Source: Vigna angularis | Lineage: Eukaryota; Streptophyta; Magnoliopsida; Fabales; Fabaceae | Reading direction: 5' to 3' | DNA: 64,000 nt | Assembly (NCBI RefSeq): GCF_016808095.1 | Contig: NC_068976.1 | Span: 28,814,871 to 28,878,870, forward strand | Shown here: one piece after another, positions 51,201-60,475 of the stretch | How the letters are laid out: every line of letters starts with the position of its first letter | Position numbering within the stretch: position 1 is the stretch's first letter | The notes under the pieces: model-generated | What the model was told of the DNA's origin: nothing | Database searches by the model: none | The model's input: only the letters and a program-made list of their open reading frames with translations | Program-made: the position numbers and the translations under genes

Positions 51201-51755
51201 TTTCCTGTGATCGATTACTTTTTAGTTTATACCAGTCTTGCTGAATAGTATAAACCTTTATGAAATTCAGTGGACAATGGATTAACGTGATAATTAATGA
51301 TTATCAGAGCAGGTTTGCGCTGAAGTTACTCTTTGTTTGCATTGCATGATTAGTTCAAATATAACAGTTTGCTGAAGTTATTTCCTGTGATTGATTACTT
51401 TTTAGTTTTACCAGTGTGAAATTAAGTGCACAATGGATTAATTTGAGAATTAATGATTATCAGAGCAGGTTTGCGTTGAAACTAACTATTATTTCTTCTG
51501 GTCCTGCAGAATGGGGCTTTAGCAGAAGCTATAGGAATTTGGAAGCGCAATTTCGATAAAGAATTTGAAGGTGTTGAGGAGTGCCCGATCTGTTACAGTG
51601 TAATTCACACCGCAGACCACAGTCTTCCTCGTCTTGGTTGCAAGACATGCAAACACAAATTTCATTCTGCTTGTCTTTGTAAATGGTTTTCTACTTCTCA
51701 CAAATCATCATGCCCACTGTGTCAATCTCCGTTCTATGGTTTACACCTTGAGTAA
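33277..51755 (+). CDS. LTN1: LTN1, E3 ubiquitin-protein ligase listerin, 16 exons
   Basis: Exons: 33277-33332, 33403-33523, 33926-33988, 35431-35508, 39404-39495, 39995-40097, 41555-41707, 42058-42707, 42849-43323, 44334-44863, 46336-47023, 47665-48346, 48615-49648, 49776-50231, 50836-51066, 51510-51755. All introns are GT-AG, all phases agree, and the total is 5658 nt (1885 residues), close to the length I recall for plant listerins. The N-terminus ([18 protein letters not shown]) and the conserved [13 protein letters not shown] block are typical. Helical HEAT-like repeats fill the middle, an RWD-like segment lies in exon 15, and a C4HC3 RING in exon 16 has Cys/His at about 1829, 1832, 1848, 1851, 1856, 1859, 1872 and 1875. 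In eukaryotes listerin works with NEMF on 60S subunits to ubiquitinate stalled nascent chains. I see no disabling change. Confidence 0.95.
35509..39403 (+). other. Large intron 4 of LTN1 with repeat debris
   Basis: This 3.9-kb intron carries a 35-bp tandem repeat (35930-36110), an LTR-like stretch around it, and segments at about 37960-38180 and 38590-38720 that share a TTGTAAGGT(G/T)GAGTT-like phrase, apparently degenerate copies of one repeat. A direct repeat containing AATAATCACAATTACA occurs near 38729 and 38766. None has coding capacity. Confidence 0.6.
35930..36110 (+). repeat. 35-bp tandem repeat in LTN1 intron 4, 5 units
   Basis: Five units with starts near 35930, 35965, 36000, 36035 and 36069 share CTATTTATCATGATTATATT and GTGTCTAGGGTTA. 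The preceding TGTTAGAATA (35914) and the TATAAATAG just after (near 36138) look like parts of a small LTR, so the array may sit in a solo LTR of unknown end. Confidence 0.85.
43837..44154. repeat. MITE-like inverted repeat in LTN1 intron 9
   Basis: Arms at 43837-43872 and 44119-44154 are inverted matches over about 36 bp with about 5 differences, centred on TAGTGTAACTTACA and its reverse complement. The 245 bp between are AT-rich. The span is the right size for a small MITE. I could not fix outer ends or a target duplication. Confidence 0.65.
44864..46335 (+). other. Intron 10 of LTN1
   Basis: A 1.5-kb intron without any feature I can name. It holds short low-complexity runs (G-rich near 45670, C-rich near 46205). 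Confidence 0.6.
51143..51480 (+). repeat. Tandem duplication in LTN1 intron 15
   Basis: Two copies of about 155-180 bp (51143-51323 and 51325-51480) share TTGCATGATTAGTT, GATTACTTTTTAGTTT and ATTATCAGAGCAGGTTTGCG. They have diverged by indels. The duplication stops about 30 bp before exon 16 and leaves its acceptor intact. Confidence 0.88.
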
Positions 51756-52468
51756 TGAATTCAATTTTACCAATTTTTCTGGCTGGTGATTTCTTGCACT
51801 GAAAGTAGTGGATGAGGAGAATGTCTCGACATATGAGAATCAACAGTAATTTCAAGCATTGAGAATCAATGCTCTGATTGAGGCAGGGACAACTTACAAA
51901 CTACAACAGGTTACCGAAGCAAAAGTGATTTACAGATTCTTTTCTCCACTAAGCTTCTTTTTAGTCACAGCGTTCAACTCGAAATTAATGAGGAAGTTGA
52001 ACAGTGGTTTTTGCGGCAACAGCATGGGTGTATCATATTTTCCATTAGGAGAGGTGAATCAGATTCCTTTTTCTTTTGTCATATTTATCCTCTCATTGAA
52101 TTTTGCTTCCCATGGTTGTAATAATTATTGCTTCGCATTGTTTTTGTTGTTTAGAGGAGGTTAGTTCTGATCAAACAGGTAGTCTGAATCAGAATGGCTT
52201 GTACATTTTAGATTATTTGATTGTCATGGAATCACTCATAAAGTAAAGGATCAATATTTGGGAATGAGTGATTCTTGATCAATTTAATTGTTATTAGAAT
52301 TTAATTTTATAATATCAACTTACAGTGAGAGGGTTGCATTTATGTACACTGTAAATTTTGATCATATATGGTATGAATATATTATTTTAAACTTTGAATG
52401 TATTTTTTATTAATTTTTAATTTAAATTATTTAAAATGAATGATACATATTTGAAATTAAGTAAATGA
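51756..52468 (+). other. 3' UTR and downstream flank of LTN1
   Basis: The first few hundred bases are probably 3' UTR; AATAAA-type signals are not sharply placed. The 101-codon frame at 51859-52164 has no recognisable content. Confidence 0.5.
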
Positions 52469-52477
52469 ATAAATAAA
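52469..52477. repeat. MITE 9-bp target duplication, left copy
   Basis: ATAAATAAA, identical to 52818-52826. Confidence 0.85.
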
Positions 52478-52817
52478 GGCTTAAATGCTTACATCGTTTT
52501 CATAAGAGGTGAATCTTTGTTTAATACTTGGTTTTAAAAATGAAGACATTGGGTCTCTATGTTATGAAAAATATATGAATAAGGTCTACAAAGAAAGAAC
52601 AAGTTCAACAAATTATCAAAGAAAAAACTGAACAAAAGAGAGAAAAAACTGGACAGTAGAAGAGAAAAGAGAAAAAGTATGATCACATTAACATGGATTT
52701 AACGTCGTTACTGTCAACTTAGCGGACATAACCTTATTCATACACTTTTCATAACATAAGGATCCAATGTCTTCATTTTTAAAACTGGGTACTAAAAAGA
52801 AATTCACCATTTAAGCC
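52478..52817. mobile_element. Mutator-type MITE related to the 26435-32368 MULE
   Basis: A 340-bp element with TIRs of about 110 bp at each end, both starting GGCTTAAAT, and perfect 9-bp target duplications. The terminal sequence shares GGTTTTAAAAATG and CATTGG with the TIRs of the MULE at 26435-32368. It has no coding capacity, so it would have depended on a transposase from a relative. Confidence 0.9.
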
Positions 52818-52826
52818 ATAAATAAA
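52818..52826. repeat. MITE 9-bp target duplication, right copy
   Basis: ATAAATAAA, identical to 52469-52477. Confidence 0.85.
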
Positions 52827-54829
52827 CAAAAAATGTAATTGACTATTTTGTTATTGTGTTAAATAAAGTTAATTAGTAAATATAACAAATTCCATGATTT
52901 TTTATGGTTAGAAATATAAAACTGAATTAAAAATAAAAGTAAAAATCATAATTCATTGATGAAAAACATTTATTTATAATAGTATTTTGCGAGTACTTCA
53001 TCGTGCATAATATTTGTTGAACAAAATTATTGTTAATTAAACAAATCAAAGAAGTTGATTATTTAATCAAGAAATAATTTAGAAAATAAAACAATTGTTT
53101 CTTAAGTGTAAAGTGAGTTAAAATGACATTTGTTTCAAATGAAAAGGAGAGTAACTATAAATTTTATCTTATTCTCAAAAACGATTTGGCTAACTGTGTT
53201 CCGAAATTGGCATACTATGTTAAATGATGTTATATGTTAATTAATTGCACGGTTTTATACTTTGTATATTGTCCTCGTTGAACCCATTTCCAATTATGAA
53301 ACCCTATCATAGACCTCAATTTACTACATAGTTTTCCTATAAATAGTTTCTTTTATTTTACATTTTTGTTAAGACTTGTAATATGTTTTGGCTTTGGAAT
53401 TAAATAAACCTCGTCTAAGAATGTATCAAATCAAACTAGGTTTAATTATGTCAACGGCATGGGTCAGCATTTTTAGTTAACTTCTACAAGGCAATACGCC
53501 AAAATTACCTTCTATAGTTGGTGATTATTTAATCAATACTAAAATTATGGTAACAATGCATATACAATCGACACTTGTTCAAATCATATATCAATCAAAT
53601 ATCTCATATAATCGTTTTATATCTTCCTCTCTCTATCGTTGTTTTTAAATAACGAAAGAGAACAATTTAGAAGGAATTCATTGGGAAGACGAGGAAGTGG
53701 AATGACAAGATCTCCCTCAGAGGTGACTAAATACTAAGACCACTACGACAAATATCAAGAACTTTTTGCCTACAGTATATCAAAAAGATTGCATGCGTAA
53801 TTCAGATAAATCAGATAAAAAAAATTAGTGCAAAACTACGAAATACCCAAAGCAATACGACATGTGCATGCAACGTGTAAGGCACCACGAATAAATGCGT
53901 AATGTCTTCATTTTTTAGTGGTCTATTCCTTTCGGTATTCACTTTTAATGCTGATGCATACATTTTAATTAGGGTTTTATTTCTTACTATAATCTTATAA
54001 TTATAAGTGTTGAAAATTTTAAGTATGAGTTTAAGTTTCCTATTAAATAAAAATAAAAAAAAGTTGAGCAAAGAAAAAGACTCACCAATCTATTATGGAT
54101 TTAACTCTCTTCGCTGTTACAAAACTATTAAAACTAACATATATCGATCAAAAAGAAAAAGAAAGACTTATCAATTCATTGTTTAATTGGTGTGTGATTA
54201 AAAAATTCATGAATGGTATGAAAGTCGTGTGACAATCTCAGAAAAATACAGTATAATCTTAAGTATAGTATAATTTTTATATAAAAAATCTTCCTTATAA
54301 ATATTGAAACAAAAGTATTCATTGTGATTGATGGCAGAATATAAACCTAAAGGTTGAGTGCCTTAATGCTTGACTTGTGTTTTTGAGAAAGAAACGCCAC
54401 TAAATGATTTACTAAGTTATCCAAATTATATTGTCAAACGCTCACAACAAGTATACTAAATATGACAATAATTGTGAAGAAGCGAGGATTAAAAGTGAAG
54501 ATAATGGAGGAAATAATGGCTTTAGCAAGAAAGGAGAATATAATGTGAGCAATTATGGTGGTTTTCTATTGCATCCATTCATGCTTAGGTGGTGTATGTT
54601 CTGGTCCAAAATGATCCACTAATGGCAACTTGAATCAAAGTGATTTTTAATCTGAATTATGTGCCTCTGAGATATACTTTTATATTACCACCCCACGAGG
54701 TTCTTCTTCAGACAATACATAACTACTCAATAATTTTCTATGCTTGAGTCAAATAAAACCTAGTCATAACGGAAACAAAAATCAAGAATTCAGTTATTGA
54801 AAGTTCTAGGTATGAAAACTAACACATAA
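52827..54829. other. AT-rich intergenic DNA
   Basis: No gene or transposon boundary is supported. CACTAC at 53751 lacks the rest of a CACTA end. Confidence 0.6.
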
Positions 54830-55497
54830 AGTTGTGAAAACGAGTAATCCAGCTTGATCTGGCCTGACCCGTCATTGGTTGGTCACTTAGTGACTCAACC
54901 CAACTCGGTTCACTTATTAGCGAGTTAAAAAAATTCGAACCCGACTCGACTTACCATGGGTTGGTGGATTAAACGGGTTGACTCACTGACTCAATTAATT
55001 ATAAGTTTTTTTAAAATAAAAAAAATTATACATTTTTTTAATTTAAATCTAAATAAATTTTACTCTAAAATGATATTAAACTTCAAAGACAATTTAAAAA
55101 AATAAATTATACAATTCAAGCGTAATCCTAAAACAAGCACAAAAGGTAAACAAATAAGTTTTTAATATTGATAATTTTTTATCACTTGTCCATCTATAAT
55201 ATTAGAATATTGAATAGATAAATTTGTAATATTTTTCTCTCTTAAAACATCTTTTTTTTATCCCATCTACAATATAATAAAAAAAATGCTAACTAATAAT
55301 ATTAAAACACAAAATAATAAATAATTAAATTAAATTAGGTGGGTTGGTAAGTCAACCCGGCTCGTCACAGGTTCAACTCAGATGAACTGGGTTCTAAGTG
55401 AGTCGGGTTGAAAATTAATCTGTATAAAAAAATTATAATTTTTTTAAACTCGGTGGTGAGTTGGATTAACTCGGATTACAATCCATTTTGACAGCTC
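54830..55497. mobile_element. hAT-like non-autonomous element
   Basis: The right end reads GAGCTGTCAAAATGG on the minus strand, the familiar plant hAT terminus. The left end AGTTGTGAAAACGAGTAATCC is a diverged inverted match. Both flanks contain repeated CCCGACTC/GAGTCGGGTT motifs and the 300-bp centre is AT-rich. No 8-bp target duplication could be fixed. Confidence 0.6.
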
Positions 55498-55539
55498 TTA
55501 GACAAAGAAATGAAAGAATAAAAGGAATATTGAAATAGG

Positions 55540-55745
55540 TTTCATTCTTTATAGGATCCACTTTCTGAAGATCTCTTTCCTCTCTTTGGAGTTGAACATT
55601 CCTTACAACAATTTGATAAACAATCATTTGGGATTGATATAGATACCCCTAGAAACGTATAGAAAGTTTTATCCTCGTACGGTTCGAGAATATAAAAAAT
55701 TCTATGTATTTCAAAAATTATGATGTAAAATAGAGCCATGCTTCT
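55540..55745 (-). other. Possible organellar DNA fragment (group II intron end)
   Basis: On the minus strand CGAACCGTACGAGG followed by AAAACTTTCTATACGTTTCT resembles domain V and the 3' end of a plastid group II intron. The next bases keep an open frame of about 40 codons, as an exon would. I could not name the source gene. Composition differs from the AT-rich surroundings. A plastid or mitochondrial insertion is possible but unproven. Confidence 0.3.
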
Positions 55746-55828
55746 ACATAAGTCACTTGACTATTTTTTTTTTTTTGTATTTGAAAAAAGTAAATGAATA
55801 ATATAATATTATTTCATTTATTCAAGAA

Positions 55829-55914
<86 letters not shown>

Positions 55915-55938
55915 CGCAAAAAGGATGAACGGTATTTA

Positions 55939-55997
<59 letters not shown>

Positions 55998-56599
55998 TTC
56001 CATTTGTATGAGATATATATATTGATAAGATATTAAGTCGAATTATAAGCTCAAAAAGATATAAGAGAGTTCATTATTGAAATTAAATATATTAAGGATT
56101 TTAAATCCTTTTCAGCGATCTCAAATACTTCTATTTTATATTAGATTATTATGAAGAAGATTAATATGTGCCAATCAATTGCCGAAATCCTAATGAACAA
56201 TTGCAGAATAACTAAGTTTGATTTTTTTATTTTTTTTTATAAATATGATTTATAAATTGAAAATGAAAAAAATAGGTTTCATATTATATTAACGTAAGGA
56301 GAAGAAATAAGCGTATATGTTGTAAGTAAAGTAGAGGTAAATTATATTATTTATTAGTGTGTCATTTAAGTAGTATTACTAGTAGATTCGTGTGTCTCAT
56401 ACAATTTGATAAAATTTCTAAATGTTATTAGAACAGGTAACTCAACAACGGAAACCTGAATAGTTAGACTCATTTATCTTCAAAATATTAACAACATAGC
56501 TTGAAAACATGAAAGAATATACTTTGAAGGTTCATGTTATATATGGTTAGAAAAGACGAAATAATTTGTTCTGGAGGTTGATTTGGTGTTGAAAAACTT
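55746..56599. repeat. AT microsatellites and AT-rich DNA
   Basis: Two pure (AT)n tracts, 55833-55912 and 55943-55994, are separated by 30 bp. The remainder to 56599 is AT-rich with nothing recognised. Confidence 0.8.
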
Positions 56600-57032
56600 T
56601 TTTCCCCAAAAGGTTGAACGAAAAAATATTAAAGGATTTATCAACAAATTATCAAAAATTTAATTATTGATATCAAAAATGTAATTATTGATATAAAAAA
56701 TTCAATTATTCACAATTTACCAATAAGTTTTCAAATTCAATTATCAATGGATTTATCTCGAATTTAAAAAAATTCATTATCAATAAATTTTATCATCATG
56801 ATTAAATTTAAAGTGAAAAATTTAATACTTATTTTATTAATAGAATTTATCAACGAATATTTCTTTTAGTAATATAAATTATATATTATCAACATATTTT
56901 ATCGATTGATTTATTACTAATGAAAATATCCACCAATAATTAAAATTATAAAATTTGTTGGTAAAATTTATTGATAAATATTATTTTATTGACAACTTTT
57001 TACCTTTAATAATATGGTATTTTCTTGTAGTG
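56600..57032. mobile_element. CACTA-type terminal region, right end only
   Basis: The segment ends TTTTCTTGTAGTG (reverse complement CACTACAAGAAAA), a classic CACTA terminus. Before it are many short direct and inverted copies of AATTTATCA/TTGATAAAT, like subterminal repeats. No matching left end was found, so it is either truncated or longer than I can trace. Confidence 0.55.
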
Positions 57033-57352
57033 ACGTTGAAACATGAAGAAAATGGTATGAGCATAAATACAAGTATACCCATTATCCAATTAGGATCACA
57101 CAAATTTTTTATATCTATTAGACATCACATGGATGAATATCATATAGATGAATATAAATTTTTACTTCAATGAAAATGAGATAATGAAATTCGTCTTCAT
57201 CCCGCCGCCTTGTTATGTATGAATCAAAATATTTTGAATATTATGTCTTGATTTGATGGATAAAATTATTGATGGATAAAATTTATCGGTATTAATCTAT
57301 TATGAAAACTTGACGGTTCAAAATTCATCAAGTTTTGTTAGTAAATTTTAAG
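57033..57352. other. Intergenic DNA with subterminal-like repeats
   Basis: AT-rich. It contains TGATGGATAAAATT repeats near 57255 and 57273 that recall the CACTA zone to the left. No gene is supported. Confidence 0.45.
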
Positions 57353-58040
57353 GTTAAATATGTTTTTAGTCCTTAAATTATTGTGATTTTGTTTTTAGTT
57401 TCTCTTTCAAACTTTGGTAGACTTTGATCCTTCTTCTTAAGAAAACCATAATTTTTCGTCATCCAAAACCAACGGCGTTAAAAAAAAGCTGAGGTGGCTA
57501 ATGTATGCTCACGTGTGATGACATCTTTACTTCCTAAGGTTTGCCACGTTGGATCTTTTTCAATGCAAACGTCAGTGTCTCCTTCTTCGATCCGCACCGA
57601 CCGTCGCAGCTTCAATCCCAACATGATGTTAGTTGCCTTTCTTCTTTCCTGGGAAAAACAAGGATCATCCTATCTTCTTTCTCCGTGAGAACAGTAGCAC
57701 CCACCGAGCCGGCACCCACCGAGCCGACACCCACCAAGCCGACACCCACCGAGCCGACACCCACCGAGCCAGCACCCACTAAGCCAGTACCCTCCTTCGG
57801 TCGGCCAAAGGCTTCGCCGGCGACGCCGCTCGTCGAAAAACTCATCGTCGGCGACCGCGAAAGACCTCCTTTTATGTCTTCTCCTCGTACGCGAGAGAGA
57901 AACACCCTCACTCAACGGGATACGTTCTCCTGGCCACCAACGAGGTCAGCCGCCGCCGGTGCCTCCAACGGAAGAACTTGCGCCCTTCACAGCAGACCGA
58001 CCTCTCCCGGTCGCAAACCCTAACGCCTTGGCACCCCAAC
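57353..58040 (+). other. GC-richer segment with 15-bp tandem repeat, possibly transposon-derived
   Basis: It opens with GGTTAAATATGTTTTTAGTC, a phrase I associate with ends of legume Mutator-like elements. A 160-codon frame (57541-58023) encodes a Thr/Pro/Glu repeat followed by a basic Ser/Arg/Pro-rich tail that I do not recognise. Six 15-bp units (57697-57786, consensus GCACCCACCGAGCCG) keep all frames open on both strands, so open frames here are weak evidence of coding. No right terminus was found. Confidence 0.45.
57697..57786 (+). repeat. 15-bp minisatellite, 6 units
   Basis: Six units of CACCCACCGAGCCG-type sequence in exact 15-bp register, translating as five-residue repeats of the form PTEPx. 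Confidence 0.92.
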
Positions 58041-59620
58041 CACCGCTAGGCGAAGATTATTGATAACTTATTAATGACTAATAGAAAATATTTATTGACA
58101 GATAAAAAAATCATCAATAATTATAAAAATTCGAAATCAATTTGTAATTATCCATTGATAAATATTTTTCGGTAATTACCATTGAATTTTCATTATCGAT
58201 AATTATCTATGAATTTTCATTGTCGATAATTATCTGACATAACATGATTTTGTTTTCCTTCCTCATTTCTTCTTCTTTGTCCTATTTTCTTCTTCTCCTC
58301 TCTTCTTCTTTTCCATCTTTCTCTTCTTCCTCTTCCTTCTCCTACTCCTCTCCTACTCTTCCTTTTTCTCCTCCTCCTTTGACTAACACATCCACCTTTC
58401 TTTTATATATATATATATATAAATTTGAACTATTTTTATTTGTAAATGTGTACTAAAAAAACTAATAAAACTAGTTAATATAAAATAATTTGTAAACAAA
58501 TTTTTGTATTGTGTTATTTTTTAGGATTCATTATTCAAGAAAATACACACATCATTATGGTTATTTCCTTTTATATGATTTTATTAATTGAGTCTATGAC
58601 ATTGTGATAGCTTTTTTAAGCACTTTTTATCATATAAATAGTCATTTAATTCAAGATTAAAAAATAATATTAAATCAATATACTTGTTCTTATAATATCT
58701 TTATGTAATATTTACAATTATGAGCATAATACATCATAGAAGGAAATCTAATAATTGATATACATATATATAGAAGTAATCAATTAAATGAAGTATAATC
58801 TATCAATCATTAGTATTATCAATTAATTACCATACCTTCTTATAAAGACTATGCATTCTCACAATGAGTACACATAATCAATCTCATATATACTTAAGTT
58901 TTATTATGTTAATACTAATTTGAGCATTAGAGAATCTTTTGCTCGTGGATTTTCATCTAGTTTTATTTACACATCAACTATCTAATCTCTCCATGTCACT
59001 TCAAAAAATCTATGCTCTTTTTCGATAAGAACATATGACATCCATCGTGAGACTCGGAGAATCTCTTTTCACACTCCTTTGAGGTTCAAATAAAAGATCA
59101 ATTATCATGGTTGAGATTATTACACTATTTATTTTAGACATTTAAGAATATCTTATGTGTTTTTCTATTACTTGTATTAGTAAAGTACAATACAAAAACT
59201 AAGACAAAAAATTAACTTTTCTTTGGTATCGCAATAAAAAAATTTAATTTAAAACAAGATTATTCATTATTCCAATTGTAACTTCATTATTTGTATGATT
59301 ATGATGTGTTGGCTCACTCTACTTCATATTTTTTTAGTATTCCTCTTATCCAAATTGTTTGATTATTGTATCATCTTGTTTTACATATTCTGCCTCGTAT
59401 TAGGTTTGTTTAATATATGAATTTTTTTTAACAAAATAATTGTGTTGAAACATATGTTTTTATAATCTATTATTATTTTCCTAAAAATTTATATATTACA
59501 TACAAAATTTTATCTATTATTGTTTTTAGATGTTATTATTGTCTTTATCAAATGATTTTACTAAAACAAGAACAAATTAATTGTGGCTATAAAATGCTAC
59601 ACAATGTTAGTATTTTGGAT
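58041..59620. other. AT-rich DNA with CT-rich tract
   Basis: 58041-58230 repeats ATTATCGATAATTATC-like palindromic phrases. 58250-58385 is a TTC/CTT-rich tract whose 70-codon frame is low complexity. The rest has no gene I can support. Confidence 0.6.
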
Positions 59621-59624
59621 CACA

Positions 59625-59625
59625 T

Positions 59626-59686
<61 letters not shown>
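59625..59686. repeat. Compound (AC)n(AT)n microsatellite
   Basis: A short ACACAC run passes directly into a pure AT run. Confidence 0.93.
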
Positions 59687-59689
<3 letters not shown>

Positions 59690-60164
59690 GTTTTGGGATC
59701 ATTATTCGTTTCGCCGAGATATTAAATTGGTATGGTAATATTAAGTTTATGGCTAAATATATAAATGTTAGGGAAATTTTCTATAAATACTATAGGTAAT
59801 TTTTTTATTTAACGAGGGGTCAAATTAGAATTATTAAAGTTTAGAATACAATTGATAAAAGTTACAAAATGAGTATTTATCTAATTTGTAGGAAAGGAGA
59901 TATTACATACTTTGTATGTTCTATTTTGTGCTCTTCATCTATAAATTCATATAAACTAATATAGAAGTATAAATTACTATACTACTTTATGTGTGAACAA
60001 AATGCATTCATATCTTAGTTTAGGCCATTTGCATGCACAATTGCAGCAATTGAATGATTTTATCATGCATTATCTTTGTTTCATATCATACATTTGGGTA
60101 TTGTATTTTTCTTGTAGATAGGTGTTTCTTAGTGTTAAAATCACAACTTTGGAAGAATTGATGT
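59687..60164. other. AT-rich intergenic DNA
   Basis: No gene or repeat that I can define. Confidence 0.55.
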
Positions 60165-60475
60165 CCAATATGCAAAGTTGAGACCAGAGAGTTCCACAAC
60201 TTAGTTGTGAACATTTCCACAAACTATGGAACTATCTCTAAAATGCAGATTCGAAACCAGAGAGTTCCACAACTGAGTTGTGAAAGTTTCCACAACCTGA
60301 GGATTTGTTTCAAGAGAAATAGAATGCAAACCAGAGAGTTCCACAATTGAGTTGTGGCTTTTTCCACAACTTGTGGATTTACTTTAGGAGAGCAAAATTG
60401 AAACTAGAGAAGAGCACAAGCAGATTATGGATTTTTCCATGAGCAGTGGAATTGTTCAGAGGAGTTACTAACATC
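60165..60475. repeat. 73-bp minisatellite with internal palindrome, 4 units
   Basis: Unit anchors (ACCAGAGAGTTCCACAA or variants) fall at 60183, 60256, 60330 and 60403, a period of 73-74 bp. Units 1-3 contain CACAACTxAGTTGTG, a near-perfect palindrome, and a second CCACAA later. The fourth unit is the most diverged. Confidence 0.88.

Noticed and set aside
53751..53760. CACTAC as a left end for the CACTA terminus at 57032.
   Set aside because: The bases after CACTAC do not match the terminal repeat, and the 3-bp flanks (GAC and ACG) differ.
58244..58456. 70-codon frame rich in Ser, Phe and Leu.
   Set aside because: Pure TTC/CTT low complexity; no homology and no splice context.
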